Below, piece after piece: positions 12,585-25,159 of a DNA stretch of 64,000 bases. The stretch lies in the NCBI GenBank assembly GCA_035235625.1, contig CP141149.1, positions 11,991,393 to 12,055,392 of the forward strand, in the 5' to 3' direction. The notes under the pieces were generated by a model, which worked only from the letters and a program-made list of their open reading frames with translations, did no database searches and was not told the DNA's origin. The position numbers and the translations under genes are program-made. The stretch's first letter is position 1. Every line of letters starts with the position of its first letter. The DNA comes from Saururus chinensis. Its lineage: Eukaryota > Streptophyta > Magnoliopsida > Piperales > Saururaceae.

Positions 12585-14515
12585 CAACTTAGTTATTTAT
12601 TTTCAGACTGAGGACAGACTTGTACTTAGATGGATATGTTGTTCTTTATGGATTTTTGATACGTGTAATGATATCATATGATTTGATATTCATATTTGTG
12701 AACCCCATTTATCATGACCTGGATATTTAATTGAATGGTTTGTTTTGTTCTTTAGAAAAAAAATTTCTCATGACTTACCATTCATGCTATTTAAAAAGAC
12801 TTTAAAATCTAGGTCGTGATAGTTATACCCATAGAGCCAAGTGTGAGATTTAGTTGCAGGTTGTGGGCCTCAACCGTGCTTTCAGTGTGAAAAAGGAAGA
12901 AAGAGAGAAAATGATAAAGTGAAAGATAAAGGAAAAAAAGATATAATAATGGAATGGGTCATGACCGTATTCCATTTCTTTTTGCCCCGGGTTTTTTACT
13001 TACATTTGAATGGTTTTGGGCTATCAAAGGGCTATTCACCGCCGTTTGCCACTACCATCCACTGGACATAGCTTCGTCTGGCTGCCAGGACCCTAGAGGC
13101 ACCTGCCAAGGCTGCCACCATGCTCTCCTTGCTTTTCATCAAGCTGTCAGACATCTCCTTGGTTTCTCACTGTTGTTAATCATTTTTGGCCGTCGGAGCT
13201 CTCTTGGTCACCACCCAGCCTCCTATCCACTTCCTTCTGGCCAGCCATGGGTAGGTCAAGGCATGGACGCCACCCCATCCTAGCCCTGCCGCCTCTACAC
13301 TCTTGCTGCCCGCCGCACCAAACAGCCTTTCCATTACACCCTTTCCCTCTTCTCGTTCTCTGTACGAGGAGGCAACAATGTCAGCTAGTGGCCTTTGGCC
13401 TGCCTCCGACAGGCCAACTACGGGTTGGTGATGGCATAGCCGCTGCCCTAGCTCTACTACCACAAATGCAATGGCACTGGCCAGAGCCACCGCCATCACC
13501 TATCGGCCCTTCTTATGCATTTTCCGGTAACTTCTCAAGTTATTTTGTTTCTATTCACAGTGCGAACTGGTCTATCAAAGGGCCATTTTGTTGTGGTTGT
13601 AAGCCGTTTCCTATTGGTAGACCTTGGGACAGCGAAGGCTAGCCCCACCAACCCCTATTATGTTTTTCTCCACCCTATTATGTCATGATTCTCATGTGAT
13701 TTGCGCGATGCACAACACCCCCACCTAAGTCTATTTTTACCTTGTTGCCACCGTATTTCTATGATTACTTCTTGCACTCCATAAACCTCGAGACAACATC
13801 TCTCTCAACTAGGCAATACTTTTGGTCACCAACTTTGCTGCATATGTCTCCACCATCATGTGCTCTCCATCAAATATCTTGGATTGCGAGGTAGGGGAGC
13901 TTTAAACTCATAATTTCATGATAACATATTTTGAATGTGTAGCAACATGATAGGATTGTTTGATTTAATGCTTAGGGTATTATGTGATTATCCAATTGCA
14001 TGATATAAAAGTGAAAGATGATAAATGATGGTATGTTTGAAATGCATATGAAATGAATGTGAGCTAAAGTATATTTGATATATGTGGACCATGTGTAAGG
14101 ACCCTCATCTCTAAACCAGTTTTTGGTTTCCTTTAATTATTGGTCATCGTGAGATTAACGCGTTTTCTGATTTATTCGGTGATTTTGTGAATAAATAGTG
14201 TTTATGATGGTTTTAACAAAAATTAACTTTAAGATTAGTGATTTTAAATGATTTTGAATCAAATGTGAATTTTTGGGATTTTTCTGAATTTTTACTATTT
14301 TTCCGAAAATTAGGGTTTTGGCGGGACCCCTGTGGGCCCCACCATCAAAATTTTGGTTTTTGGGTCAAATAAACCCAGACATCTACTTAAGGTCATACAA
14401 AAAATTTTAGAATTTTCTTAGACTTAATTAGTGCTCAAATTTGTAAAATACTCATTTTTAGCCTACTTTTCCTATTTACACCCCATAACTTACCCATACA
14501 TACCCTAACCCTTAC

Positions 14516-14525
14516 TATAAAAAGG
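14516..14525 (+). promoter_or_regulatory. TATA box of LTR A1
   Basis: TATAAAAAGG, 422 bp from the LTR start, conserved in A2. Probable promoter of the parent retrotransposon. It implies a U3 of about 450 bp and more than 3 kb of R plus U5. Confidence 0.55.
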
Positions 14526-15194
14526 CAAACCTGAGCCATTTTCATTTTGGGAATAGGCTGAGGAGGAGAGGTTAGACCTAATCCCCAATTAGGCCCAGAT
14601 TAGAAGGTATTTAAGGTAAGCCTACTCTAATTAAGCACTACACCCTAGCTTTCTTCTTAATCTCTTCTAAATCTACCATTTCCCCTTTGTTTCAATTCGT
14701 TTTTTGACATCAAAAACTACTGATTTGTATTTTACTACAAACCCTAGCTTTCAAAATTCAATTTTTATGTTCAACAAGCCCTAGATCTAAGTTTTAATTA
14801 GGGATTTCTTTGGTAAATTAATTTTTAATAGAGTTTAATCCAAACTCTATGTTTTTGTAAGGTTTTCAAGAAGCGTGACCACCAAATCCAAGCTTAATCA
14901 CAGGATAAGGTAATGGACGTTCGAAATTTCAGTTTATCCATGGTAAAACTCTTGATTTTTGGCTTATTTTGAATGGAGTTACTTGATTTGGGTGTGTTAA
15001 TGGCATGATTAGAAAATGGTAACCTTTAATCTCAATTTCTTAGGGTTTTGCCTTATTATGATATGGTTTAATATTCTGGAAGTCATGAAGGACTTTTGAT
15101 GATAATTAGGGTGTTAGATGTTGATTTGAAGTGTTATCAATGGAGTTTCGATTTGAAATTGCGAAAGGAAGAAGATGGTATGTTCTACCTTGTT

Positions 15195-15365
15195 GGCGTT
15201 CGAACGGCCCTTCTGGGCATTCGAACGGCAATACTGTCGGATTGACAGATTTTTAGTTCAACCAATCGAACAACCTGCTGAGCGTTCGAACAGCCAAACT
15301 GTGAATTTGAATTTTTGCCGTTTAGCCAATCGAACAGCCTAAAGGGCGTTCGAACGGCTACACAG
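15195..15365 (+). repeat. TTCGAACGGC hairpin cluster, LTR A1
   Basis: Three units about 65 bp apart. Each pairs an ATCGAAC or TTCGAACGGCC arm with a GGGC(G/A)TTCGAAC arm across 3-4 bases, so each can form a stem of about 10 bp. The units are separated by AT-rich spacers containing ccgtttagcc. Confidence 0.65.
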
Positions 15366-16592
15366 CAGGATTGTGTTCTAATGCATGATGTTTATTTCTG
15401 TGATTCCACTTTAGCTTGCCAATTTCATATGAATGTGGAGTGTTTTAAGCTATATTATGCTACTAAAAAGGTATGCTATTGAGGTTATGGAGTTGAGATA
15501 TATACTTAGAGGTTTGTGGAATGACTTATGGTTTGTGGCATGATGTTGGAATTGTCATCTTGAAATTATGAATGATTGATTCTCTTTGGTTAAACATATT
15601 TTCAGTAGAACTACAACCTATTATTGGACTGATTTGTCATGATGGAATGTGGTTAGTTGATGTGTGGATGTTGGTGAATGCCATGACTCAAGGATGAAAT
15701 GAATGATCTTATATGTGTTTAGCCTTTGTGGTTGAGTTTTCAAGTGAGTTATGATTTCAACTATTCTTCTCCTATGGTTTTCACTGAAATTCATGGTTTG
15801 ATGTTAATTCACATATGTAGTGTAGTAGTAAGTTAATTTCAAGCATATTGAAATGCATTGAGTGAAGTACTTCTACTAGTTACACACACACACACATGTG
15901 GGGGTTAAATGATGATGTTGAAGCTTGATATTGTGATTATGAATGATGCATTAGGGGCCGATGAGAGCACTTATCATGAATTAGGATTCATGTATGCCTT
16001 GCCCACGTATGTACCATGCTGCATGCATCATGAAAATGGATTTCCAATTGAGGCTTCATCGAGGTTAATCGAATTTGACCGATTGGATGCAATGTGGTGA
16101 AATTGTGTGCCTGATTGATCGGTCGTGGATTAATCGAAAGTTGATTGGTCCGAAAGGACATGTTTTGATTTGAGTTCCTGTGTGGAACGAGTGCACTCCC
16201 CGGGTTGAGTCTAGTTGAATGGAATTATGTGGGGATGAGTTGTGTATGTCTTGCGGATTGTGAGAATGTTATTATGAGTGTCATCTGGACCCTGAGAATC
16301 CAGTGTGGTATGCTGTGTGCACCCGCTACCACGTGTTCTAGGGTTCCCTGTGTGGGAATTTGGGCTCTCCCCACCGCAGGAGATGTCCCTGGGCGAACAC
16401 TCCTACTCTAGATTTTCTGTGTGAGAATGGGACATCCTTGGCCAGGATTGTCCAGGGCGAGCAATTTTTAGGGATTGACAACCCCGATCTTTCTTGAATT
16501 CTTGTGTAGAATTTTGGATCATGACACGCCTTCGTGGCCTTGTCTATATTCCCGTCTGTGTGACACTAAATTGTGATTACTCCTTGATGAAG

Positions 16593-16981
16593 GTTGATTA
16601 TGACATGAGGCATGATGGAATATGTATGTTGGAGATACATTCATGCAAGTTGTTATGATATAATACATGTGGGAATATGTATGTTAGAGATACATCCATG
16701 CAGGTTGATTATGATATGATGCATGATGGAATATGTATGTTAGAGATACATTCATGCAGGTTGTTATGATAGGATGCATGTGGGAATATGTATGTTAGAG
16801 ATACATCCATGCAGGTTGATTATGATATGATGCATGATGGAATATGTATGTTGGAGATACATTCATGCAGGTTGTTATGATATGATGCATGTAGGAATAT
16901 GTGTGTTAGAGATACATCCATGCAGGTTTATTATGATATGATGCATGATGGAATATGTATGTTAGAAATACATTCATGTAG
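16593..16981 (+). repeat. 55-bp tandem array, alternating units
   Basis: Seven units of 55-56 bp ending in agatacattcatgcag or agatacatccatgcag. Two types alternate (gttgattatg...catgatgg and gttgttatg...catgtggg), so the array is really about three copies of a 111-bp dimer plus one unit. Confidence 0.85.
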
Positions 16982-19838
16982 GGTGTTATGATGAGAATGA
17001 CATTATGTGGATTATGCCCTATGATGCAGTTTTAGGTGACATGTATGTGTGATCAGAAAATGATGCACCTTGCCAATCTTTGATCTGAATGATTATATTG
17101 CTATGCTATCGTATTTTCGATGATGATAGTTATATTAAAACCATTGCTGAGTTTGTTAAACTCACCCCTCTTTCTTGTGTTTTGCTTTGGGGCTGCGTGG
17201 TGCGACACACAGACAGACAGGATCTCCTCTTTGAGGAAAGGTCGGAGATAACTTGGATGTGATCATGGAGATCATTGTGTGACTTATTTTCCTTTGGTTT
17301 TATGTCTTTTGTTTAGAACCTTTGTGTAGGGTTCTTTGTTGTTTTGGATTTATGTCACATTTTACAGTTGTGTTTGCTTAAGACTTATTTTGAGCCAGTG
17401 TGGGTTTTAGTTAACTAAGCATGTGGGTTTGAGATTAGTTGTTTACTTTGTGATAAGCAACTCTCTTTCTTTCCTTCTTATTTACTCTTGCTCAAAGGAT
17501 TGTGTGTACTCCATAATTCAGTTAAATCGCCCGTGGTTAGGGTTAAGTCTTCCGCTAAATCGTTTCTCAATTTTCCTTCGTCACCCCCACGCGCTTGTCT
17601 GGCCCTTGGACCGGGTTCGGCTAGGGTCGGGCATCGCCGGGGAGTGACACCATGTGTATGCTAGTGATGGCTAGCGAGTATATTGGTAAACTATGTATAG
17701 AATTATGTATATGTTATACGTATGTTTGATGAACATAAGGATGTATGGTGACTATATGCATGTATTAAGGATATGTGTATGTGAGTGGGGCATATGGATG
17801 GGCAATGAATGGTAAGAAATAATAGAGGGTTTGGTATGATGTGTAACCGTATGATGTAAGACAAATAATGTAATTTTGACATGCGAGGATTGGAGAGGAT
17901 GAGTTTGGTTTGGATTGGAGCATACGTTGGGGGTTCAGTAAGTGGACTTAGGTTTGGAGCCTTATGGGGGATTGTCAGATAGTAAGAGTGCACAACATAA
18001 TTGTACAATTATAACATACATATTATGAAGTAGAAAGTAAGAACAATAAGTGAGGTATATAAGTAAGAGGGCGATAATTGGGGTTCGCTCTGAGGAGCTT
18101 AACTTGATGATATCTTAGTAAAATATTTTGGTCATAAGGAGAGTAGAGGAGAATGTATGAATATGTAAGTATATATTTATGATGAGTTATGATTATGAGT
18201 TTGATGAGTTACGTGAAGTCTTCCGCCCTAACAAACTAGGGTTTCGGAATGGGCTCAGCTTTAGATTGGTCAATGGAAGACTGTAATATGGAAGAACTTT
18301 ATGGCATAATTATACCCGCATAAATTACTTAATTTAAACTTGAATTATAAGTAAAACAAATATGATAGTGTTGTGAGTTTGAGACCCGAGGGTTTCGATG
18401 GATTAAGTTCCATGTTTGAGCTAGCTGATAATGAATTAACTGAGCATTTCTTATGTCTTGTCATAGTGTTTATTCTGCAGGATGTTGTTTGTGTATTGTA
18501 TTTAAGCCCAAACGTCTAATGCTCTAACTAGAGCAATGTATGTTGTGATTTGATCTATGTGATGTATTAATCCCAAATGTTTGATGTTGTATTGAAAGTG
18601 CTATATGTTTCTGCCCTTATGATTTTACCCAAGAGTGACAGAGTAATATTCTTACCCAAGAGTGATATTGTATGATTTTACCCTTAGTTGGCACTATATG
18701 ACCCTTAGAGTGTGGGCATTTGCGCACTCAGGTAACTAATATCATGGAACGGTCTTACCTGTTTGATCTCATGCCTCGTAAGCATAGGTGTGCCTTGCCT
18801 TTGGAAAAGTCCATGATATTTAGTTACTCCTTGGAGGTTAAGGTGATGCCCCAATGGCATTCCGTTCCATTTTGATACTGGAGCTTATCAATTGTAATGA
18901 GCTTTTAGTGATTGATAGTATGTGTACGACAATATGAGTAACTGAGCAAGTTTGTAAGATTTTAAGTAAGACTGTAAGAGTATGTTTCTAGGCAAGACTA
19001 TAAGTATATAGTTATAAGCAAGACTGTAAGCATATGATTTTGAGCAAGGATGTAAGCGTATGTTTCTAAGCAAGATGTAAGAGTAAGAATTTGAGTAAGA
19101 TGGTATGAGTAAGACTGTAAGAATGTTTTGAATAAGACTGTAAGTGTAAGGGTTGTACGAGTATGGTTATAGGTGTAAGTGTAAGTGTAAGAGAGGTAAG
19201 ATGGTATGTGTTTGTGCATGATTGTAATATTATGTGACTTAATTTTGATTTATATGTTTTATGCTTCATGTTGAGTGCATAAACTATGAACTTACAGAGT
19301 TCACTATTTATAACTCTCATACTGAGTAATGAAAATACTCATTTTCCTTCTTTTTTTTAGCCTTGATTGTCTAGAGGCTTTTGTAAGTTTGTGACAGAGA
19401 GCTCCTATAGATGGACGCTTGTTTTCATGGGTGGATCAATTTTAATTAGCTTGGGTATACCCTCTGACTCATTGGGTGGTATGACAATTAAAGTGTTCAT
19501 ACTTTTTGGTCTTGTAATTTGGATTAGACTGTGGATTCTTTATGAGACCTGTGCTCAGGGACGCCTTTGAGATATTTGTATTGAAAGCCTATTATCATAG
19601 CAATTTATTTCGTACATTTGTTTTCGAATAGTGCCTGAGAACATTTGATTTAGTTGTACAATGTTTGATTGAAAAGGTAAAATTATATGGGAAAAATGGA
19701 TGTGTAATATTTTAAATTATAAAATTACTTTCATAGGTTTTGTATTCATCATTTTTCCCAATTTACTGCCCTTATATTACAAAAAAAATGTGTAATTTTT
19801 TAAGAAAATATGTTGAAATTTCCTGGCATTACATTATC

Positions 19839-20290
19839 CATTATCAATACCTGCCATACTTGGCTCTAGCAAATACAGGAATTGGGACATCATAGGAAAA
19901 TCTAGTTTCTTCTAGATCTTGTTGCCCCATGAGAGCGGGAGTAAGTTGTTGGCTATCATGACTATGTGAAATAATGATTTACGGATTTGAATGATATATC
20001 AGATCATGTGAATAAACAACTTAACAATTTCTATGAATGAATGATTTATTGGATTATGTAAGATATTTATTTAATTTTGTTAGACATTAGGCATAACTAC
20101 ATTGGGATCTGATCTTATTGAAATAACATTAGAGATATTATTCAATATTAAGTATGTAGGCAACCAACATTATGGAGAGGTTGGCACAATCCAAATATTA
20201 ATAAATTATAGTTTTATTTTATTAGAGTGCACAATGAAAGTTCTGAGGTGTCAGAGGATTGTTACAGCTCTTGCACACAGATAAGGATCC
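19839..20290 (+). other. remnant of element F, right of C0
   Basis: No gene. The segment 20091-20200 resembles 12291-12400 near the end of LTR F (shared pattern ggcata/gaactac...ataacatt...tatgtaggcaa). It may be a fragment of the 3' LTR of F. Confidence 0.4.
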
Positions 20291-20299
20291 TAGTAGAAG

Positions 20300-23229
20300 A
20301 AAAGAAGCAATTTTATTATGGAGCACATCCGAGACTACTTCTTGGGCTTGTTCATAGGGGGGCTAAAATTTTGAGGAAGTTGTGGGAAATTTTAAATTGG
20401 GCATCATGGACCAAAGAGGTCAAGAGGATTGTTTTTCAAATGCACCCCTCAAAGACCCCAAATCCAGATGGGCTCCTTGCCTCATTCTACCATAGTTTTT
20501 GGGGGTCAGTTAGGTGAAGTATTTGCAAGGTGGTCCTTGACTATTTGAATATTGTTCAAATTCCAATTGAGCTCAATCACATTTACATTGCCCTCATTCC
20601 AAGAGGAAAGAATCCGAGGAATATTGAGGAGTTTTGCCCCATTAATCTCCGTAATGTCCTCTATAAAATAGTGGCAAAGGTGATCGCCAACAGATTAAAA
20701 ATCATCATGACACACATCATCTCATAGACTCTTTGTCCTTGGTAGATTCATTACTAACAATGTCCTTGTGGCTTTTGAAACTCTTTACTCAATCCAAAAG
20801 AAATTGAAGGGAAGAGTGGGGCAAATGGCCATAAAGCTAGGCATGTGCAAAGACTACGATCGGGTGGAGTGGTGTTACCTTTTGTCGATTTTACATAAAC
20901 TGGACTTTGGTGAGCAGTGGGTGACCGTTATTGAGAATTGTATCTCCTTTGTTATATTTTTCCTTCTCCTTAATGGTTAGCCATTGGGGTACCAGGGAGA
21001 TACCCTATCTCATACCTCTTTGTCCTTTGTACACATGATCTCTCCAGTCTCATAATAGAAGTCAAGGAGAATAATTTCATTGTTGGTGTGGCGGTAGCTA
21101 AGGGGGGCCTAGGGTCTCCCACCTATTTTTTGTTGATGTTAGTGTACTTTTTTGCAGGGCTACCACCGATAGGTGCCAAAAAATTATGAGTATCCTCCAA
21201 ACCTATGAATGTGCTTAGGGGCACAAGGCCAACCCTAGGAAGTCATCCATCTTCTTCAGTCATAATACCAGGGATGAGACTCGAGCAAGCACCATGTCCA
21301 TTCTTAACATTCCAAAGGAGGATTTTCACAAAAGATATTTGGATCTTCCTTCTTGTCTAGGAAAAAACAAGTTCACTTCCTTTAGGGACTTAAGGGACAA
21401 AATCCGAAGGAGGGTGGGTGGCTGGAAGGAGATGACTCTTTCTCAAGTGAACCAAGGGTATCCTAATCAAAGTCGTCACTCAAGCAATGACCACTTATTT
21501 CATGGCATGTTTTCTCTTACCAGACGGGCTAAGGATATCTCTTCCCTCATCACAAACTTATGGTGAGAACAATGGAGCATGGAGCATCGCATACACTGGG
21601 TGAGCTAGAATAACTCATGCTCGCCAAAGGAGGAGGGAGGGAGGGATGGGCTTCAAGAACCTAAGATTATTTAACCTCACCCTCCTTGCAAAATTGTGCT
21701 GAATATTTCTAAAAAATGAGGGATCTTTGCCGGCAATGGTTTATTGGTCTAAGTATTTTCTAGCCGATACATTTTTGGAGGCCACGGTTGGGTGATTCTC
21801 TTTATTCATTTGGAACAGAATTGTGACTAGTAGGGATATCCTTGACAAGGGCTTATTGTGGAGGGTGAAAGACACGCAAAGAATTTAGGTGTGGAAAGAC
21901 AAGTGGTCCCTCACCCCTCTACTTTAAAAGTGATTTCCTATCTGAGAGTTCTGGAGGTAGAAGTTCATGTCTGTGATCTCATTGATGGGGTCATGGACAC
22001 TTGGAAGGAGAGCCTAGTCAAGGAAATTTGCCTACCTTTCGACTACTAGGCCATCCTTGACATCCCTCTCTCCATTCTTTCCCTGGGTCTCTCCCTCACC
22101 CCTAGGACTCATTGGTGTGGGTTGCCTCCCTAAACAGCGTGTTTTATGTGAGGACAGCTTATCAGCTGGCTTTTGACTAGAATTGTACTAAGTTTGGTGA
22201 GAGATCAAGTAGAACGGTTGTCAATAAATTTTGGAAGAACATTTAGAGCATCGATGCCCCCCCCCCCCCAAAAAAAAACAAGGTTTTTCTCTTTGCTTGG
22301 AGGGCTTGCAAAAACATCCTCCCCACATAATCTAATTTGTCACATGGTCTATCGAGGGTGGGTGGGTGCCCTTATTGTGGATGCACACCCAAAACTGTCA
22401 TTCATGCCCTCGCCTCGGAAAGATTTGGGACTCACATGAAAAGTCCCATAACATTTGTTTTGCCCAAGTTCATCATCCCATGGAGGTGATTCACTTCATT
22501 CTTATAGGTTTTGCGGAGACTAATCTATTTATTCTCTTCGCCCAAGCTTGGGCATTTGGTTGGACTATAATTCCAAAAGATTGGGGGAGAGAAATAGATA
22601 GCTAAGGAGCTGTATTTTTGGGAAACCACTCTCATGGAGGACCACGCTCAAAGGTATGGGGGTAGGTTCCTCTTGTCCCCACTTGGCCAGCAGTGGATTC
22701 CCATCCTCTTGATGTGGTAATAGTTCATTTTGACATAGCCATGTTCAACAACTTCAACAAATTGGGGACATATTTTTGTGTGGGCAACAACTTGGGCGTG
22801 ATCCTTGCCTGTGGATGCAATTAGGAGCCGAGTACTCTATTTACTGAGGAGGCCAAACTCCTAGCATTGTCCAGGGTGATTTCTGTGGCACTCATATGGG
22901 CTGTAGAAGGGTCGTTTTTCAAGGGTACCACTCAAATTCTCTATCTACTTTGATGGAGGGAGGGGTAGACAACTCTAGGTTGGGGGTTTCAATTTTGGAG
23001 ATTCATTCCTCTCTAATCTCTTTTGATTTTGTCCTTTTTTTCTTTTGTGCAGAGGGAATGGAACTCTATTGCTCATTGTTTGGCACAGTGGGCAATCTTT
23101 CCCTTCCCCCCAATTGTGGTCTACATGTTTCTCAAAGGGTCATTGTGTCAGCTTCTAGCCTTAACTATAGGCCGATTAGTTGTTGTGTGTGTTTTGCCAC
23201 ATCTTCTTTTCAATAAAAAAAATAAAAAT
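20300..23229 (+). pseudogene. degenerate LINE (L1-type) retrotransposon
   Basis: 5'-truncated and riddled with stops and frameshifts. Successive frames keep the order of a plant L1-type ORF2. The reverse-transcriptase fingers are at about 20400-20720 (HPSKTPNPDG, IALIPRGKNPRNIEEF, PINLRNVLYKIVAKVIANR) and the palm is near 20770-21000 (DYDRVEW). A zinc-binding connection region follows at about 21290-21890 (FRDLRDKIRRRVGGWKE). An RNase-H-like tail lies near 22700-23130 (EWNSIAHCLAQWA). It ends in an A-rich tail (23211-23229). No endonuclease domain or target duplication was found. Long dead. Confidence 0.8.
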
Positions 23230-23879
23230 GTCATTTTAAAGTATTTTTTCATGAGTCTCCTTAGGAACCTTCAATGTCAAAAGTAAACTGTCATATGAGT
23301 AATTCAATACATAGATAATTTGTAGAGACCCTTTGATATGTGCTTATTTCAAAACAAAGATAATTTGTAAAGACCCTTCACATGTGTCGGGCGCATATGC
23401 ATCTGGCATATATCGGCCATGGGATTCCAATCACACGGCTCCAAGTAGTAAGAGGCAAAAAACATCTGTGGATGGCGATCTATTGGGCCGGCACCTAGAC
23501 ATGTCTCAAGTTTTTGTTATTTTTTATCCCTAATTTAAATTTATTGGTAAAGGTTTACTAAATGTTAATGGCTCTATATCATATGATTATATAAAGCAAA
23601 TTAGTATACTATAGAACTTTTAAAATAAGATAGTTTGACCCATGTTTTATACCATTAATCCTTATTTTACCCCTATTTAACTTATTCTAATTTTTAAGAA
23701 GTAAATATATTAAAATATTAAATTAAATAATGTTAATTTAAATTTTATAATATTATATATTGCATTCTTGAACTCGGATTCTAATGAGATCCTACAAGCT
23801 CTATCTAATGAGATCCTACATGATTATGTTTTCTCAAACTTTTTTATTAGCCACATGTATATAACATAAATTTTAATTT

Positions 23880-23911
<32 letters not shown>

Positions 23912-24225
23912 GAGGGAGAGGGCTTATTGTAAGATCAACATCACACAAGCTTCAGTGAGGTTGATTCTTATAGCATTATTTTTATATAATTAGCATCAAA
24001 GGAAGGTATGGGACAAAGGGAAATGGGTAGTAAATTATGAAGGAAGGCCTCGTGAATTTTTGTCAATGTCAATAAGTGGGGCCCACTCATCAAGGTCATT
24101 CATATTTTCAACCTTAAATCAATAACTCATAATTGATGAGGTTAAATTAATAGGTCTTACATATTAGAGTGACACTAAATTTGGTTAACTCACATTATCA
24201 AAGTGTGAGGTTAATATTTTGTATG

Positions 24226-24270
<45 letters not shown>

Positions 24271-24780
24271 CTACATTTTTTTAACGCCCTAATAGTTTGC
24301 CTATAAAATTTGTATTTACAATTGCCTATAATTATTATATATTCATTTCATCCTATATTAATAGCTACATTAAAAAAAAAATTTATTAAATAATAAAATC
24401 ACACCTAAGAGAATGAAGAAGAAGCTTGTGATACTCTATTCTAAGTACTTGCCACTTAAATTTGATAAAATGAAGCTATTAATATATAACATTATTTTTT
24501 AAATAGAGTCATTAATTTAAAAGAGAGAAAATATGAGTTAATATAGAGTTTATATATATAATTAATGAGCATTGTGATCCTCAAAATAATGTATCATAAC
24601 TATAGCATACAAAAAAGACCTTTATTTAATATATATTTTATTTTATTTTATCATATTTAATTTATATTTATATGCATACTATTTATGCATTTGTGCTAGT
24701 GTTCATAATGTAATTTCTCGTGGATTTCATTCGCTTTCACGTGCGGCGTGAGATGATGGAACAGCAGGTGAAACTTGCCC
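23230..24780. other. AT-rich intergenic region with microsatellites
   Basis: No gene. Contains (AT)10(AC)5 at 23881-23910, a long TA run at about 24231-24266, and a Stowaway-like inverted repeat spanning roughly 24343-24530 (attaatagctacatt at the left, agagtcattaattt at the right). Confidence 0.55.
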
Positions 24781-24906
24781 AGCCAATTTATCCCCGAGTC
24801 ATGAGCGGAGCGGAGCGGAGTCGAGTCAAACTTGAGTCCTCACGACAAAAACTTTCCCTTTCAGAGTGCAGAGATTGATTGTTCTTCCTATTTATTCAAT
24901 ACTCAG

Positions 24907-24914
24907 TATATAAG
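24907..24914 (+). promoter_or_regulatory. candidate TATA box of the PPR gene
   Basis: TATATAAG lies 253 bp upstream of the PPR start codon. The leader between them contains several upstream ATGs (for example near 25144 and 25150) with short reading frames. A (GAGCG)n pentanucleotide run sits about 100 bp further upstream (24803-24820). Confidence 0.4.
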
Positions 24915-25159
24915 ATAAAGAGTTTGAAAATGGAACCGCGCCATTAACATGTAACATGATCTTCTCTGTTCGTTCTCAAAGAAATTGACTGCTCTTCATT
25001 GATTCTTTTATGGGTTTCTCAGATTGTCCCAGTTGCAGAGGTGTAGTAACATTTATATGAAAATCCTGCAACTCTGCGACCATAACAGTTGGTACTTGCA
25101 GACTCTGAGAACCTTCACTCCGGATATTGTAACTTTGAGAAATATGTACATGACTGGAG

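Larger units (their letters stand above)
14094..17649 (+). mobile_element. solo LTR A1 (3.56 kb) inside C0
   Basis: Starts TGTAAGGACCC, ends GGGGAGTGACA, and is flanked by a perfect 5-bp duplication CCATG (14089-14093 and 17650-17654). A second copy in the same orientation occupies 40374-43845, about 90% identical by eye. The TG...CA ends, 5-bp duplication, TATA box 422 bp in and lack of coding sequence mark a solo LTR. Features inside: a splice-donor-like AAGGTAAG about 90 bp after the TATA box, a hairpin cluster, a CA microsatellite near 15.88 kb and a 55-bp tandem array. Confidence 0.85.
12714..19833 (+). mobile_element. long LTR C0, split by LTR A1
   Basis: Ends GGCATTACA at 19833 and is followed by TTATC. 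The same TTATC (12709-12713) precedes its left end. Its first bases (ATGACCTGG) align to the C-type start TGTAATGCCCTAG but lack the leading TGTA. Without the A1 insertion it is about 3.56 kb. A GC-rich block (12.95-13.7 kb) and the stretch after 17655 recur in minus orientation at 53967-56049. No gag or pol is present, so it reads as a solo LTR, sitting in the internal region of element F. Confidence 0.6.

Noticed and set aside
12954..13642. Long proline- and histidine-rich frames in GC-rich DNA (also at 9.4-10.1, 39.4-40.0 and 54.9-55.6 kb)
   Set aside because: They fall in the GC-rich block of the C-type and F LTRs, on both strands, with no shared frame or domain.
15909..16100. 63-codon frame conserved between A1 and A2 (also at 42186-42377)
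   Set aside because: Both LTR copies are about 90% identical throughout, so the shared frame needs no coding explanation. No domain.
16593..16981. CRISPR-like regular spacing of repeats
   Set aside because: Head-to-tail tandem units with no unique spacers, in a plant LTR.
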